DNA of 64,000 nt, from assembly GCF_001718835.1 (NCBI RefSeq), contig NZ_CP013444.1, forward strand, positions 1,860,001-1,924,000, read 5' to 3'. The notes under the pieces were generated by a model that did not search any database, was not told the DNA's origin, and saw only the letters and a program-made list of their open reading frames with translations. Below are positions 44,165-52,217 of the stretch, piece by piece; within the stretch, counting starts at the first letter, position 1, and every line of letters begins with the position of its first letter. A program made the position numbers and the translations under genes. Source of the stretch: Burkholderia cepacia. Its GTDB lineage: Bacteria > Pseudomonadota > Gammaproteobacteria > Burkholderiales > Burkholderiaceae.

Positions 44165-45373
44165 TCAGGCCTCGCCGCGCATCAGCTCGGTCACGGCCAC
44201 GCCACGCGACGTGCGCATGCATTCCTCGACGTAATCGATGAACGGCAGCGGCTCGAAATCGATTTCGTCGCGCACGCGCCGGTTGTCGAACACGCGATCG
44301 ACCGTCGCGAATTCCCCGCAGCGCTGCAACGCCCGGCCGATCACGCGCTCGAGCGCCGGATCGGTTCGTCCGAGCACGTCGCGCACCACGAGCGGCAATT
44401 CGGCCGGCGCACACGCCGCGTAGCGCGGTGCGCCCGTCATTCCCGCCGCCTCGTCCATCGCGCGCACGATCTGCGCGACCTGCGGCGCCTCGTCGCCGGC
44501 CGACACGTGATACAGGTCGTGCGCGAGCGTCGGCTTGACGGCCAGCAGCATCGTCGCACGCGCCACGTCGTCCACCGACACGATATCGATACGCGTCATC
44601 GGTCGCGCGGTGAAGCGGCGGGCGGCGTGCGCCAGCCGGAACATCCAGAACGAATTCGGCGCGGGCCGCGTGCCGAGTACCGTGTGGCCGACCACGTGTG
44701 ACGGCCGCACCACGACGAGCGGCAGCCCGAGCGCACGCAGGCGCTGCTCGGTCTCCGCCTTCGCATGCAGGTAGTCCGCGGCGAGCACCGCGCCCGCGAG
44801 CGCTTCGCCCGGATCCGCGGCGGCGTGTGCCGCGCCGGACGGCGCATCCTCCAGCACCGTGCCGCCCCGGCCGCCGTGCACGAACGCGGTGCCGACGTAC
44901 ACGAAGCGCTGCAGCTGCGCGGCGTGCGCAAACCGGGCGGCGAAACGCAGCGACTCGTCGACGTCGGCCTGCAGGTGTTCGCCGTCCGCCGTCGATGCGT
45001 GGCCCGCGCAGTGGATCACATGCGTTGCCTGCGCCAGACGGGCCGCGTCGGCGCCCTGCCACACGTCGCCGAGCGCACCGACGATCACGTTCGCGTCGGT
45101 CAGGCGCGACGCCCAGTACGGTGCCAGCCCCGCGCGCAGCGCCGCTTCGCGCAGCCGCGCGACGGCATGGCCGCGATCCTGCGCGCGCACGACGCAGACG
45201 ATGCGGTCGAGCAGCCCCGCATTGACGAGCGCCGTCAGAACGGTACTGCCGATGAAGCCGGTTGCGCCGGTCAGCACCAGCCGCCCGACGTTCGCCGCCG
45301 CGACCGGTGCGCTGGCCGGCGACACGAGGCTCGTGCGCCAGTTGAGCGACAACGCGGTTTTCCAGATCAGCAC
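44165..45373 (-). CDS. NAD-dependent epimerase/thioester-reductase-like protein (extended SDR)
   Basis: 402 residues from a GTG at 45373 preceded by AAGGAG seven bases upstream; upstream in-frame codons lie outside protein-like sequence. Extended-SDR Rossmann motif GRLVLTGATGFIGSTVLTALVNAG at about 28-50, active-site region near FVYVGTAFVHGG and YLHAKAETEQRLRALGLPLVVVRPSHVVGH (YxxxK as YLHAK), then DIVSVDDVARATMLLAV. Sequence blocks resemble the reductase domains of carboxylic-acid reductases and polyketide release domains. No carrier protein or adenylation gene adjoins it, so its role is open. Convergent with hpaR; preceded by a 592-base gap. Confidence 0.8.
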   Translation of the reverse strand: MLIWKTALSLNWRTSLVSPASAPVAAANVGRLVLTGATGFIGSTVLTALVNAGLLDRIVCVVRAQDRGHAVARLREAALRAGLAPYWASRLTDANVIVGALGDVWQGADAARLAQATHVIHCAGHASTADGEHLQADVDESLRFAARFAHAAQLQRFVYVGTAFVHGGRGGTVLEDAPSGAAHAAADPGEALAGAVLAADYLHAKAETEQRLRALGLPLVVVRPSHVVGHTVLGTRPAPNSFWMFRLAHAARRFTARPMTRIDIVSVDDVARATMLLAVKPTLAHDLYHVSAGDEAPQVAQIVRAMDEAAGMTGAPRYAACAPAELPLVVRDVLGRTDPALERVIGRALQRCGEFATVDRVFDNRRVRDEIDFEPLPFIDYVEECMRTSRGVAVTELMRGEA

Positions 45374-45857
45374 GATAGTCTCCTTCGATGAATCGGCCGG
45401 GCGGCGCAACGCCCGGCGCGCTGGCGCCGGACGTACGGCTGTCGGTCTGCGGGCCGTCGAGCGTGCCCGGCGTCCCGATCCGGCATCCGCCGCGCGACGA
45501 GTCGGCACGAGGGGCGACGCGGGCGGCGCCGCGAATGAGGGCAGCAACGCCAGTCGGGACCTTGCCAGTGTGAGGCCGGGTTCGGGACAAGTCTGTCCCG
45601 AAAGTTTCGTGAAAGTGTGCCGATTTGTATGCGATTGTCTGCGTGTGTGGCTCCGGCGGCCGCGCGCGGTCCGGGCCGGAGTCGGCCCCCTCGAATCAGG
45701 CGCGACACATCGACGCGCCCGCAGTCCCCGCGCGCAGTTGCGCGACGCGGCGCGACACACCGCCACCCAGCGCAATGCCGCCTGCGGCGGGCGTCACGCG
45801 GCAGGCGCGGCTGCGCAGCGATTTTCGTCAGACGTCATTTCATGTGGAATGCGGATG

Positions 45858-45881
45858 TGCGCAATGTTCATTTATTGCGCA
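45858..45881. promoter_or_regulatory. Inverted repeat TGCGCAA-N10-TTGCGCA
   Basis: Perfect 7-bp arms with a 10-base AT-rich spacer, about 85 bases upstream of the small gene. Possible regulator-binding site; regulator unknown. Confidence 0.45.
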
Positions 45882-45902
45882 TTGCGTCTTGCGTTTCACA
45901 CC

Positions 45903-45916
45903 AGTCTATCTAGACT
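45903..45916. promoter_or_regulatory. Palindrome AGTCTATCTAGACT upstream of the small gene
   Basis: Perfect 6-bp arms around TC, 49 bases upstream of the ATG at 45966, near where a promoter should lie. It contains the rare CTAG step. Candidate operator. Confidence 0.45.
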
Positions 45917-45965
45917 ATCCAAGCTAACCTGGTCGAATGTGTCATTCTTTTAGGAGACGATCACA

Positions 45966-46310
45966 ATGCGCCTCACCATTCGGATTAATGGCAGCGAATC
46001 AGCAACCCGGCACTCGTTCGCGGTACTGTGGGTCGATACCGACGAGGGACTGTGGTCGCGCGAGGCACATCAGGGCATGGATCTTCCAACCTGGGGCAAG
46101 GTTCGCGACGTCGAGGGCGCGATGGCGCTCTGCGCGGCCGACAGCGGGAATGCCGTGTGCCAGTTGAAGGGCCTGTCGTTCGGTGCGACCCAGCGCGAAC
46201 AGGGCTCCGCCGTCCTCGCCGGCGAGCATGAAGGGGCCTGGCGGCTGCAGGAAATCGACACTTGCACGGTCCAGCCGGAATACCGGGAATTCATTTCCGT
46301 CGATCGATAG
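45966..46310 (+). CDS. Small unknown protein (114 residues) with its own transcription signals
   Basis: ATG at 45966 with TAGGAG ten bases upstream. Sequence starts MRLTIRINGSESATRHSFAVLWVDTDEGLWSREAHQGMDL; it is soluble-looking, mixed alpha/beta, with three Cys and no signal or membrane segment. I do not recognise a family. It is monocistronic: a long regulated-looking upstream region on one side and a Rho-independent terminator 86 bases after the stop. This isolation, with two upstream repeats, suggests a gene expressed on its own in response to some signal. Confidence 0.8.
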   Translation: MRLTIRINGSESATRHSFAVLWVDTDEGLWSREAHQGMDLPTWGKVRDVEGAMALCAADSGNAVCQLKGLSFGATQREQGSAVLAGEHEGAWRLQEIDTCTVQPEYREFISVDR

Positions 46311-46395
46311 TCAGGTATTTTTGACGCGTATTGTCTGCGGTTTTCGGGTTTATTCCAGTTTTATCGATTTTGTTTTTCCTGTTTTGAAAATATCG

Positions 46396-46417
46396 ACGCC
46401 CCTCCGGGGGCGTTTTT
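46396..46417 (+). terminator. Rho-independent terminator of the small gene
   Basis: 7-bp perfect stem ACGCCCC / GGGGCGT, 4-base loop, followed by TTTT. Confidence 0.85.
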
Positions 46418-46641
46418 AATTGGCCCGCATCAAGAAAATTAATCAGGGACGGTTCGATTTCAGGACGCGTCCGATTTCGGCAAGCGGGTTTCACGCGTCC
46501 CCTCCCGGCTTCAGCCCGCATCCGCATCCTAAAAATCGGGGCGGAATCACGCATTTTCCCCCACATGACGATTACTCATTTATTACAATCGCATTATTCA
46601 GACTGACTTGCCGCCCTTCGGCGGCCCGACCCGGCCATTGC
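46418..46641. other. Upstream region of the second penicillin-binding protein gene
   Basis: With the small-gene trailer this makes about 330 non-coding bases. The stretch 46560-46610 (gacgattactcatttattacaatcgcattattc) is the AT-rich part and likely promoter of the downstream gene. No repeat seen. Confidence 0.45.
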
Positions 46642-48438
46642 ATGAGCGTGAAAAAGAAGACCCACCCCACCGATCCGTACGCGGCCGCGACCAAGAACCC
46701 GATGCTCGCGTCGCGCCTGCCGATGTGGCGCTCGAAGCTGATCGTGATCATCGTGTTCCTCGCGTTCGCCGCGCTGATCGGCCGCGCGTTCTGGGTGCAG
46801 GTCGCGAACAAGGAGTTCTACGTCGGCCAGGGCCAGAAACGCTACCAGCGCACGATCGAGCTCGACGCGACGCGCGGGCGCATCGTCGACCGCAACGGCG
46901 CGATGCTCGCCGTCAGCCTGTCGACCTATGAAATCTGGGCGAACCCGAAGCAGGTCGCCGACACCGACTACCCGCAGATCTCGAAGCTGCTCGACATGCC
47001 GCTCGTCGAGGTCAAGCGGCGCCTCGGCAACGACAAGACGTTCGTGCTGCTCAAGCGGCAGGTCGACGCCGACACCGCGGGCAGGCTCGACAAGCTCGCG
47101 ATCGACGGCATCACGCAGATCGCCGATTCGAAGCGCTTCTACCCGGAAGGCGAATCGGCCGCGCACGTGGTCGGCTTCACGAACGTCGAGGACAAGGGCC
47201 AGGAAGGCGTGGAGCTCGCGGCGAATGCGCGCCTGGTGGGCACGTCCGGGCAGCGCGAGGTGATCCGCGACCGGCTCGGCCGCATCGTGTCGGACACGCG
47301 CCCGCTCGTCCCGGCGCAGCATGGCGCGACGATCGAGCTGACGATCGACCGCCGCATCCAGCAGCTCGCGTTCAGCCAGCTCAAGGCGGCCGTGATCGAG
47401 AACAACGCGGTGGCCGGCAGCGTCGTGGTGCTCGACGCGCAGAACGGCGAGATCCTCGCGCTGGCGAACTACCCGACCTTCGACCCGAACGATCGCGCGC
47501 GCCTCACCGGCCAGCAGTTGCGCAACCGCGCGGTGATCGACACGTTCGAACCGGGCTCGACGATCAAGCCGCTCGTCGTCGCGCTGTCGATCGACGAACG
47601 CAAGGTCACGCCGAACACGATCATCAACACGTCGCCGGGCACCTACAAGATCGGCCCGGCCGTGATCCACGACACGTCGAACCACGGCTCGCTGACAGTC
47701 TCGCAGGCGCTGCAGAAGTCGAGCAACGTCGCGCTCGCGAAGCTCGCGCTGAACCTGCCCGCCGAAACGATCTGGAACAAGTACCAGGAATACGGGATTG
47801 GCCGCGCGCCGGAACTGACGTTCCCGGGCGTCGCGTCGGGCCGCCTGCGCGGCTACAAGCGCTGGCGGCCGATCGAGCAGGCGACGATGGCATACGGCTA
47901 CGGCCTGTCGATGTCGCTGCTGCAGATCGCGCAAACCTATACGGCCTACGCCGGCGACGGCACGCTGCACCCGGTGTCGCTGCTGAAGAACGGCACCGAC
48001 CAGCAGACGATCGACGCGCATCGCGGCCACCGCGTGACGTCGCCGCAGACGGCCGCGGCGATCCGCTCGATGCTCGAGATGGCGGTCGGCGAAGGCGGCA
48101 CGGGGCGCCGAGCGCGCGTCGACGGCTACCGGATCGGCGGCAAGACCGGTACCGCGCGCAAGCAGGTCGGCGCGACCTATGCGAAGGGCAAGTACCGCGC
48201 GCTGTTCGCGGGGATGGCGCCGATGAGCAACCCGCGCCTGATCGTCGCGGTGATGATCGACGAACCGCGCGGCAAGGGCTACTACGGCGGCACGGTGGCC
48301 GGCCCTGTGTTCGCGTCGGTCACGAGCGGCTCGCTGCAACTGCTCGGTGTGCCGCCCGACGCACCGGTCGAGGCGGACAAGCTCGCGCCGCCCGAGCCAG
48401 CCGTGCAGGCCCAGACGACGGCGGCCGCGCGCTCGTAA
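46642..48438 (+). CDS. Class B penicillin-binding protein, FtsI/PBP3 paralogue
   Basis: 598 residues from the ATG at 46642; the frame is open upstream but contains no signal-anchor earlier. Cytoplasmic tail, one membrane anchor at about 33-54, a PBP dimerisation/pedestal domain (RGRIVDRNGAMLAVSLSTYEIW onward), then a transpeptidase domain. Active-site motifs: S306-TIK309 (FEPGSTIKP), S360-S-N362, and K501-T-G (GGKTGTARK). Cross-links septal peptidoglycan in the periplasm; target of beta-lactams. The main ftsI of Burkholderia lies in the division cluster, and none of those genes is here, so this is a stand-alone second copy. RBS is weak. Confidence 0.9.
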   Translation: MSVKKKTHPTDPYAAATKNPMLASRLPMWRSKLIVIIVFLAFAALIGRAFWVQVANKEFYVGQGQKRYQRTIELDATRGRIVDRNGAMLAVSLSTYEIWANPKQVADTDYPQISKLLDMPLVEVKRRLGNDKTFVLLKRQVDADTAGRLDKLAIDGITQIADSKRFYPEGESAAHVVGFTNVEDKGQEGVELAANARLVGTSGQREVIRDRLGRIVSDTRPLVPAQHGATIELTIDRRIQQLAFSQLKAAVIENNAVAGSVVVLDAQNGEILALANYPTFDPNDRARLTGQQLRNRAVIDTFEPGSTIKPLVVALSIDERKVTPNTIINTSPGTYKIGPAVIHDTSNHGSLTVSQALQKSSNVALAKLALNLPAETIWNKYQEYGIGRAPELTFPGVASGRLRGYKRWRPIEQATMAYGYGLSMSLLQIAQTYTAYAGDGTLHPVSLLKNGTDQQTIDAHRGHRVTSPQTAAAIRSMLEMAVGEGGTGRRARVDGYRIGGKTGTARKQVGATYAKGKYRALFAGMAPMSNPRLIVAVMIDEPRGKGYYGGTVAGPVFASVTSGSLQLLGVPPDAPVEADKLAPPEPAVQAQTTAAARS

Positions 48439-48593
48439 AGCGAGCCCTTCGCCGCCGCGGCATCCCATTTTCCAGGAACGCCTCGCAACATTTGAGCGTT
48501 CCCGCCGCGCGCCCTGCAATTTTTTCGCGCCGCAGGCACCCTGCCCGCGCGAACAAGTACAACAAGAGACGCATGCGATTCCACTGGATAACG

Positions 48594-48866
48594 CTCGTGC
48601 TGTCCGGCACGATGAAGACGCCCGCATGGGAAGCGCGCGTGCAGCGCAACCCGCAGGTGTTCGAGCAATTGAGGAAGTGGTATCCGCTCGACGATTTCGC
48701 GACGCCGGACGACGTCGCGCAGGCCGCGCTGTTCCTGTGCTCGCCGGCCGCGCCTCGCCGGCGGCGCGGATCATCACGGGCGTCGCGCTGCCCGTCGACG
48801 GCGGCCTGCTGGCCGGCAATCGCGTGATGGCGCAGGCGCTGACGCTCGACACGTTCTGCCAGGAAG
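48594..48866 (+). pseudogene. Remnant of a short-chain dehydrogenase (C-terminal end, frameshifted)
   Basis: One frame reads SGTMKTPAWEARVQRNPQ then DFATPDDVAQAALFLCSPAA, the end of a classical SDR, and a second frame continues ARIITGVALPVDGGLLAGN. The switch happens at a near-perfect 14-base tandem duplication (48740-48753 and 48754-48767, one mismatch), which shifts the frame. The N-terminal 180 or so residues, including the NAD-binding and YxxxK parts, are missing. It lies between the penicillin-binding protein and antiporter genes. It cannot make a working enzyme. Confidence 0.8.
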
Positions 48867-48883
48867 CGGGCCGCCGCGCGCCG

Positions 48884-50599
48884 TCAATGCGCAGCCGCGA
48901 CCGGCTTCGCCATCCTGCCGAGCACGTGCTCGGTCATCCCGCGCGCGAGTTCGGTCTCGCCCATGAATACGGTGCCGATGCCCTCGTTCGACAGCAGCGC
49001 GGCCTCGTCGCCGCTGTTCGTGCACAGCACGACCTCGAGCGCCGGGTTGAGCGTGCGCGAGATCTCGACGATCTGCCGTACGTCGAACACGTCGGGCAGC
49101 GTGACGACCAGCATCCCGGCGCGCGCGATATGCGCCTGCACGAGCACGATCGGCTCGATCGCATCACCCGACACGGCGGCAACGCCTTCCGCGCGCAGTT
49201 TCTCGACGAGCTCGCGATTCTGCTCGACGACGACATACGCGATGCCGCGCTCGTCGAGCGCATGTGCGATCCGCGCGCCGACCTTGCCGTAGCCGACGAT
49301 CACGACCTGCCCGGTGAGATGCGTCTGCGGCGTCGACATCGGCAGCGCGGCGAGCGGATCGTCGCGCGCCTCGAGCTTGCGCGCGAACGCCGAATGCTTG
49401 CGGATCCATACAAGCGCCGGATCGATCATCGCGAACAGCAGCGTGTTCATCGCGATCGAGATCAGCGCGACCGCGAGGATCAGACTCTGCCCCTCGGCCG
49501 ACAGCAGCCCGAGCGCACGGCCGAGCCCCGCGAGGATGAACGAGAACTCGCCGATCTGCGCGAGGCCCGCGCCGACCGTCAGCGCGGTATTCAGCGGATA
49601 GCGGAACGCAATCACGAGCGCGACCGCCGCGAGCGTCTTGCCGATCACCACGATCGCCGCGACCTCGATCACGTGCAGCGGCTCCGCGAGCAGGATCTTC
49701 GGGTCGAACAGCATCCCGACCGAAATGAAGAACAGCACCGAGAACGCATCGCGCAGCGGCAGCGTCTCGTCGGCCGCACGCCGGCTGAATTCCGACTCGC
49801 GCATCATCATCCCGGCGAAGAACGCGCCGAGCGCGAACGACACGTCGAACAGCTTCGCCGCGCCGAACGCGATGCCGACCGCGGCCGCGATCATGCACAG
49901 CGTGAACAGCTCGCGCGAGCCCGTGCGCGCGACGAGCCACAGAATGCGCGGGAACACGCGCTTGCCGACCACCAGCATCAATGCGATGAACGCCGCGACC
50001 TTCAGCATCGTGACGCCGAGCGTGCCCCACACGCTGCCGCCGGCCGCGTGCGCGTCGCCGGGCGGCGTGCCGCCGAGCAGCCCCGCGACGGGCGGCAGCA
50101 GCACGAGCACGAGCACCATCACGAGATCCTCGACGACGAGCCAGCCGACCGCGATGCGCCCGTTGACCGACTCGACGAGCCCGCGCCCTTCGAGCGCACG
50201 CAGCAGCACGACGGTACTCGCCACCGACAGCGCGAGCCCGAACACGAGCGCCGCACCGACGCTCCAGCCCCACAGCAGCGCGAGAGCGCCGCCGAGCGCG
50301 GTGGCCACCGAGATCTGGACGATGGCCCCCGGCAGCGCGATCTTGCGCACCGCGAGCAGATCGCCGAGCGAGAAATGCAGGCCGACGCCGAACATCAGCA
50401 GCATCACGCCGACTTCGGCGAGCTGCTGCGCGAGCGAGAGGTCGCCGACGAAACCGGGCGTGCCGGGACCGATCACGATCCCGGCAAGCAGATAGCCGAC
50501 GAGCGGCGGCATTTTCAGCAGCGACGCGAAGTAACCGAAGATCATCGCGAGACCGAAACCGGCCGCGAGCAACGCAATCAGGCTGACGTCATGAGGCAT
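48884..50599 (-). CDS. KefB/YbaL-like cation:proton antiporter with TrkA-N domain
   Basis: 571 residues from the ATG at 50599. Monovalent cation:proton antiporter-2 membrane domain with about 12 segments (residues 1-400), including LKMPPLVGYLLAGIVIGPGTPGF and FALGAFFAGMMMRESEFS. A RCK/TrkA-N Rossmann domain follows from about 425 (VVIVGYGKVGARIAHALDERGIAYVVVEQN), ending with EGIGTVFMGETELARGMTEHVL. Known relatives extrude K+ in exchange for H+ and are gated by nucleotides or glutathione adducts. No KefF/KefG ancillary subunit is adjacent. It is closer to E. coli YbaL than to KefB in arrangement; ion choice is not fixed. Confidence 0.9.
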   Translation of the reverse strand: MPHDVSLIALLAAGFGLAMIFGYFASLLKMPPLVGYLLAGIVIGPGTPGFVGDLSLAQQLAEVGVMLLMFGVGLHFSLGDLLAVRKIALPGAIVQISVATALGGALALLWGWSVGAALVFGLALSVASTVVLLRALEGRGLVESVNGRIAVGWLVVEDLVMVLVLVLLPPVAGLLGGTPPGDAHAAGGSVWGTLGVTMLKVAAFIALMLVVGKRVFPRILWLVARTGSRELFTLCMIAAAVGIAFGAAKLFDVSFALGAFFAGMMMRESEFSRRAADETLPLRDAFSVLFFISVGMLFDPKILLAEPLHVIEVAAIVVIGKTLAAVALVIAFRYPLNTALTVGAGLAQIGEFSFILAGLGRALGLLSAEGQSLILAVALISIAMNTLLFAMIDPALVWIRKHSAFARKLEARDDPLAALPMSTPQTHLTGQVVIVGYGKVGARIAHALDERGIAYVVVEQNRELVEKLRAEGVAAVSGDAIEPIVLVQAHIARAGMLVVTLPDVFDVRQIVEISRTLNPALEVVLCTNSGDEAALLSNEGIGTVFMGETELARGMTEHVLGRMAKPVAAAH

Positions 50600-50819
50600 C
50601 CCCCCTCCCCTGTAGATGTAACCGTTTAGTAAGGTCCAAGGATAAGGGATGAGGCGGAACAATGGCGCGCCGCCGCGAAAATTTCACGGGCGGCGGCGCG
50701 ATGCGGGGGAATGTCGGGGCATCGGGGAGGAAATCCGCGGTGATTCGGCGCGATGCCGGCCACGGATGCGCTGGGCGCGACGGACGCGGCCGGCGCCACG
50801 GCCCGTCGCGGGCGCCCGC

Positions 50820-52217
50820 TCAGCGTGCGGCTTGCGGATAATGCGCGCCCGGCGGCGGCTCCGGCCGCGTGCCCGGCGTCGCCTTGCGCACCTTCGCGAC
50901 CTGCGCGGCCGTCACCGGTGCACCGGTGTTACCCCAGCTCGTGCGCACGAAGTTCGACACGTCCGCGACTTCCTGATCCGACAGGCGCCAGCCGAACGGC
51001 GGCATCGTGAACGTCGACGGCGCGGTGCGCGTGCCCTGCAGCGCGCTGCCTTCCAGCACGACGTGGATCAGCGAGGTCGGATCGTCGCCCTGCACGACCG
51101 GGTTGCCGGCGAGCGCCGGGAACACGCGCGTGTAGCCATGGCCGTCGCTGCGGTGGCAGGCCGTACAGTTGTCGCGATAGACGGCCGCGCCCGGCTTGCT
51201 CGCATCGCCGGCCTGCAGCGCGTTGGCGGCTGCGGTGTCGTATGCGTAACGCGTCTCGCCCTGCATCTTCGGCGGCAGTGTCTTCAGGTAGCGCGCGATC
51301 GCGTTCAGGTCGTCGTCGGTCATGTGCTGCATGCTGTGGCCGACCACGTCCGTCATCCCGCCGAACGCGGCCGTGCGCAGCGTGCGCCCCGTCTTCAGGA
51401 ACTGCACGATCTCGGCTTCGTTCCACGTGCCGAGGCCGGTGCGCGGCTCGCCGCGCAGGCTCGTCGGCACCCAGCCGTCGATCGCCGCGCCGCCGGCCAG
51501 GAAGTCCGCACCGTCCGCGTCGGTCAGCCCGCGCTCCTGCATGGTCGGCGCGCGCGGCGTGTGACACGCGCCGCAGTGGCCGAGCCCCTGCACCAGATAC
51601 GCGCCGCGTGCGACCACCGGATCGGTGTACGGCGCCGCATCGAACGGCTTCGGCGTCGGGGCGAACATCTTGCGCCAGATCGCGAGCGGCCAGCGCATCG
51701 ACAGCGGCCACACGATGTCGACCGCACGGTTCTCGTGCTCGACGGGCGCGACGCCGTGCATGAAGTACGCGTACAGCGCCTTCATGTCGTCGTCGGTCAG
51801 GCGCGCGTACGACGGGAACGGCATCGCCGGATACATCGTGTCGCCGTTCTTGCGCACGCCTTCGCGCACCGCGCGCGTGAAGTCCTCGTAAGTCCAGCCG
51901 CCGAGGCCCGTTTTCGGGTCCGGCGTGATGTTCGTCGAGTAGATGCCGCCGATCGGCGTGTCGAACTTCAGCCCGCCCGCGAACGGCTTGCCGCCGCTCG
52001 CGGTGTGGCACGCGACGCAGTCCCCGGCTCGGGCCAGGTACGCGCCGCGCGCGACGAGCGCATCCGCGGCATGCGGCGCGGATGCGGCCGCCGCAGGCGC
52101 GGCCGCCGGTTGCGCGACGGCCGCCCCGCTCGCCAGGCCGAACGCCAGCCATGCCGCACCGGCCGCCAGCGCGCGCGACATCCGGCGCGCGACGTCGTGG
52201 TTCATCGTCCTCTTCAT
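50820..52217 (-). CDS. Triheme cytochrome c subunit of a membrane gluconate/polyol dehydrogenase
   Basis: 465 residues from the ATG at 52217, on an ATGA overlap with the flavoprotein stop (an internal ATG at 52205 is possible). A signal peptide ends AVAQ near residue 36. Three heme motifs follow: CVACH 67-71, CGACH 215-219 and CTACH 351-355. Takes electrons from the GMC flavoprotein and passes them to ubiquinone or a terminal oxidase at the periplasmic face of the inner membrane. The three-gene set matches gluconate 2-dehydrogenase, sorbitol and fructose dehydrogenases of acetic acid bacteria and Burkholderia. Last gene of the operon. Confidence 0.92.
   Translation of the reverse strand: MKRTMNHDVARRMSRALAAGAAWLAFGLASGAAVAQPAAAPAAAASAPHAADALVARGAYLARAGDCVACHTASGGKPFAGGLKFDTPIGGIYSTNITPDPKTGLGGWTYEDFTRAVREGVRKNGDTMYPAMPFPSYARLTDDDMKALYAYFMHGVAPVEHENRAVDIVWPLSMRWPLAIWRKMFAPTPKPFDAAPYTDPVVARGAYLVQGLGHCGACHTPRAPTMQERGLTDADGADFLAGGAAIDGWVPTSLRGEPRTGLGTWNEAEIVQFLKTGRTLRTAAFGGMTDVVGHSMQHMTDDDLNAIARYLKTLPPKMQGETRYAYDTAAANALQAGDASKPGAAVYRDNCTACHRSDGHGYTRVFPALAGNPVVQGDDPTSLIHVVLEGSALQGTRTAPSTFTMPPFGWRLSDQEVADVSNFVRTSWGNTGAPVTAAQVAKVRKATPGTRPEPPPGAHYPQAAR

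Larger units (their letters stand above)
45374..45965. other. Long divergent intergenic region with two inverted repeats
   Basis: 592 bases between the reductase (minus) and the small gene at 45966 (plus). The left two thirds are GC-rich with no gene. The AT-richer right end holds two repeats, listed separately, and the leader of the small gene with TAGGAG before its ATG. Confidence 0.5.

Noticed and set aside
46594..48852. 752-codon minus-strand frame over the penicillin-binding protein gene
   Set aside because: Antisense shadow; the plus strand has all transpeptidase motifs.
48594..48866. A functional SDR fusion to the downstream frame
   Set aside because: Needs a frameshift and lacks the NAD-binding half; treated as a remnant.
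48347..50629. 760-codon plus-strand open frame over the antiporter gene
   Set aside because: Antisense to the KefB-like gene, composition (Arg/Glu/His-rich) typical of shadow frames. Only its first part overlaps the SDR remnant, treated separately.
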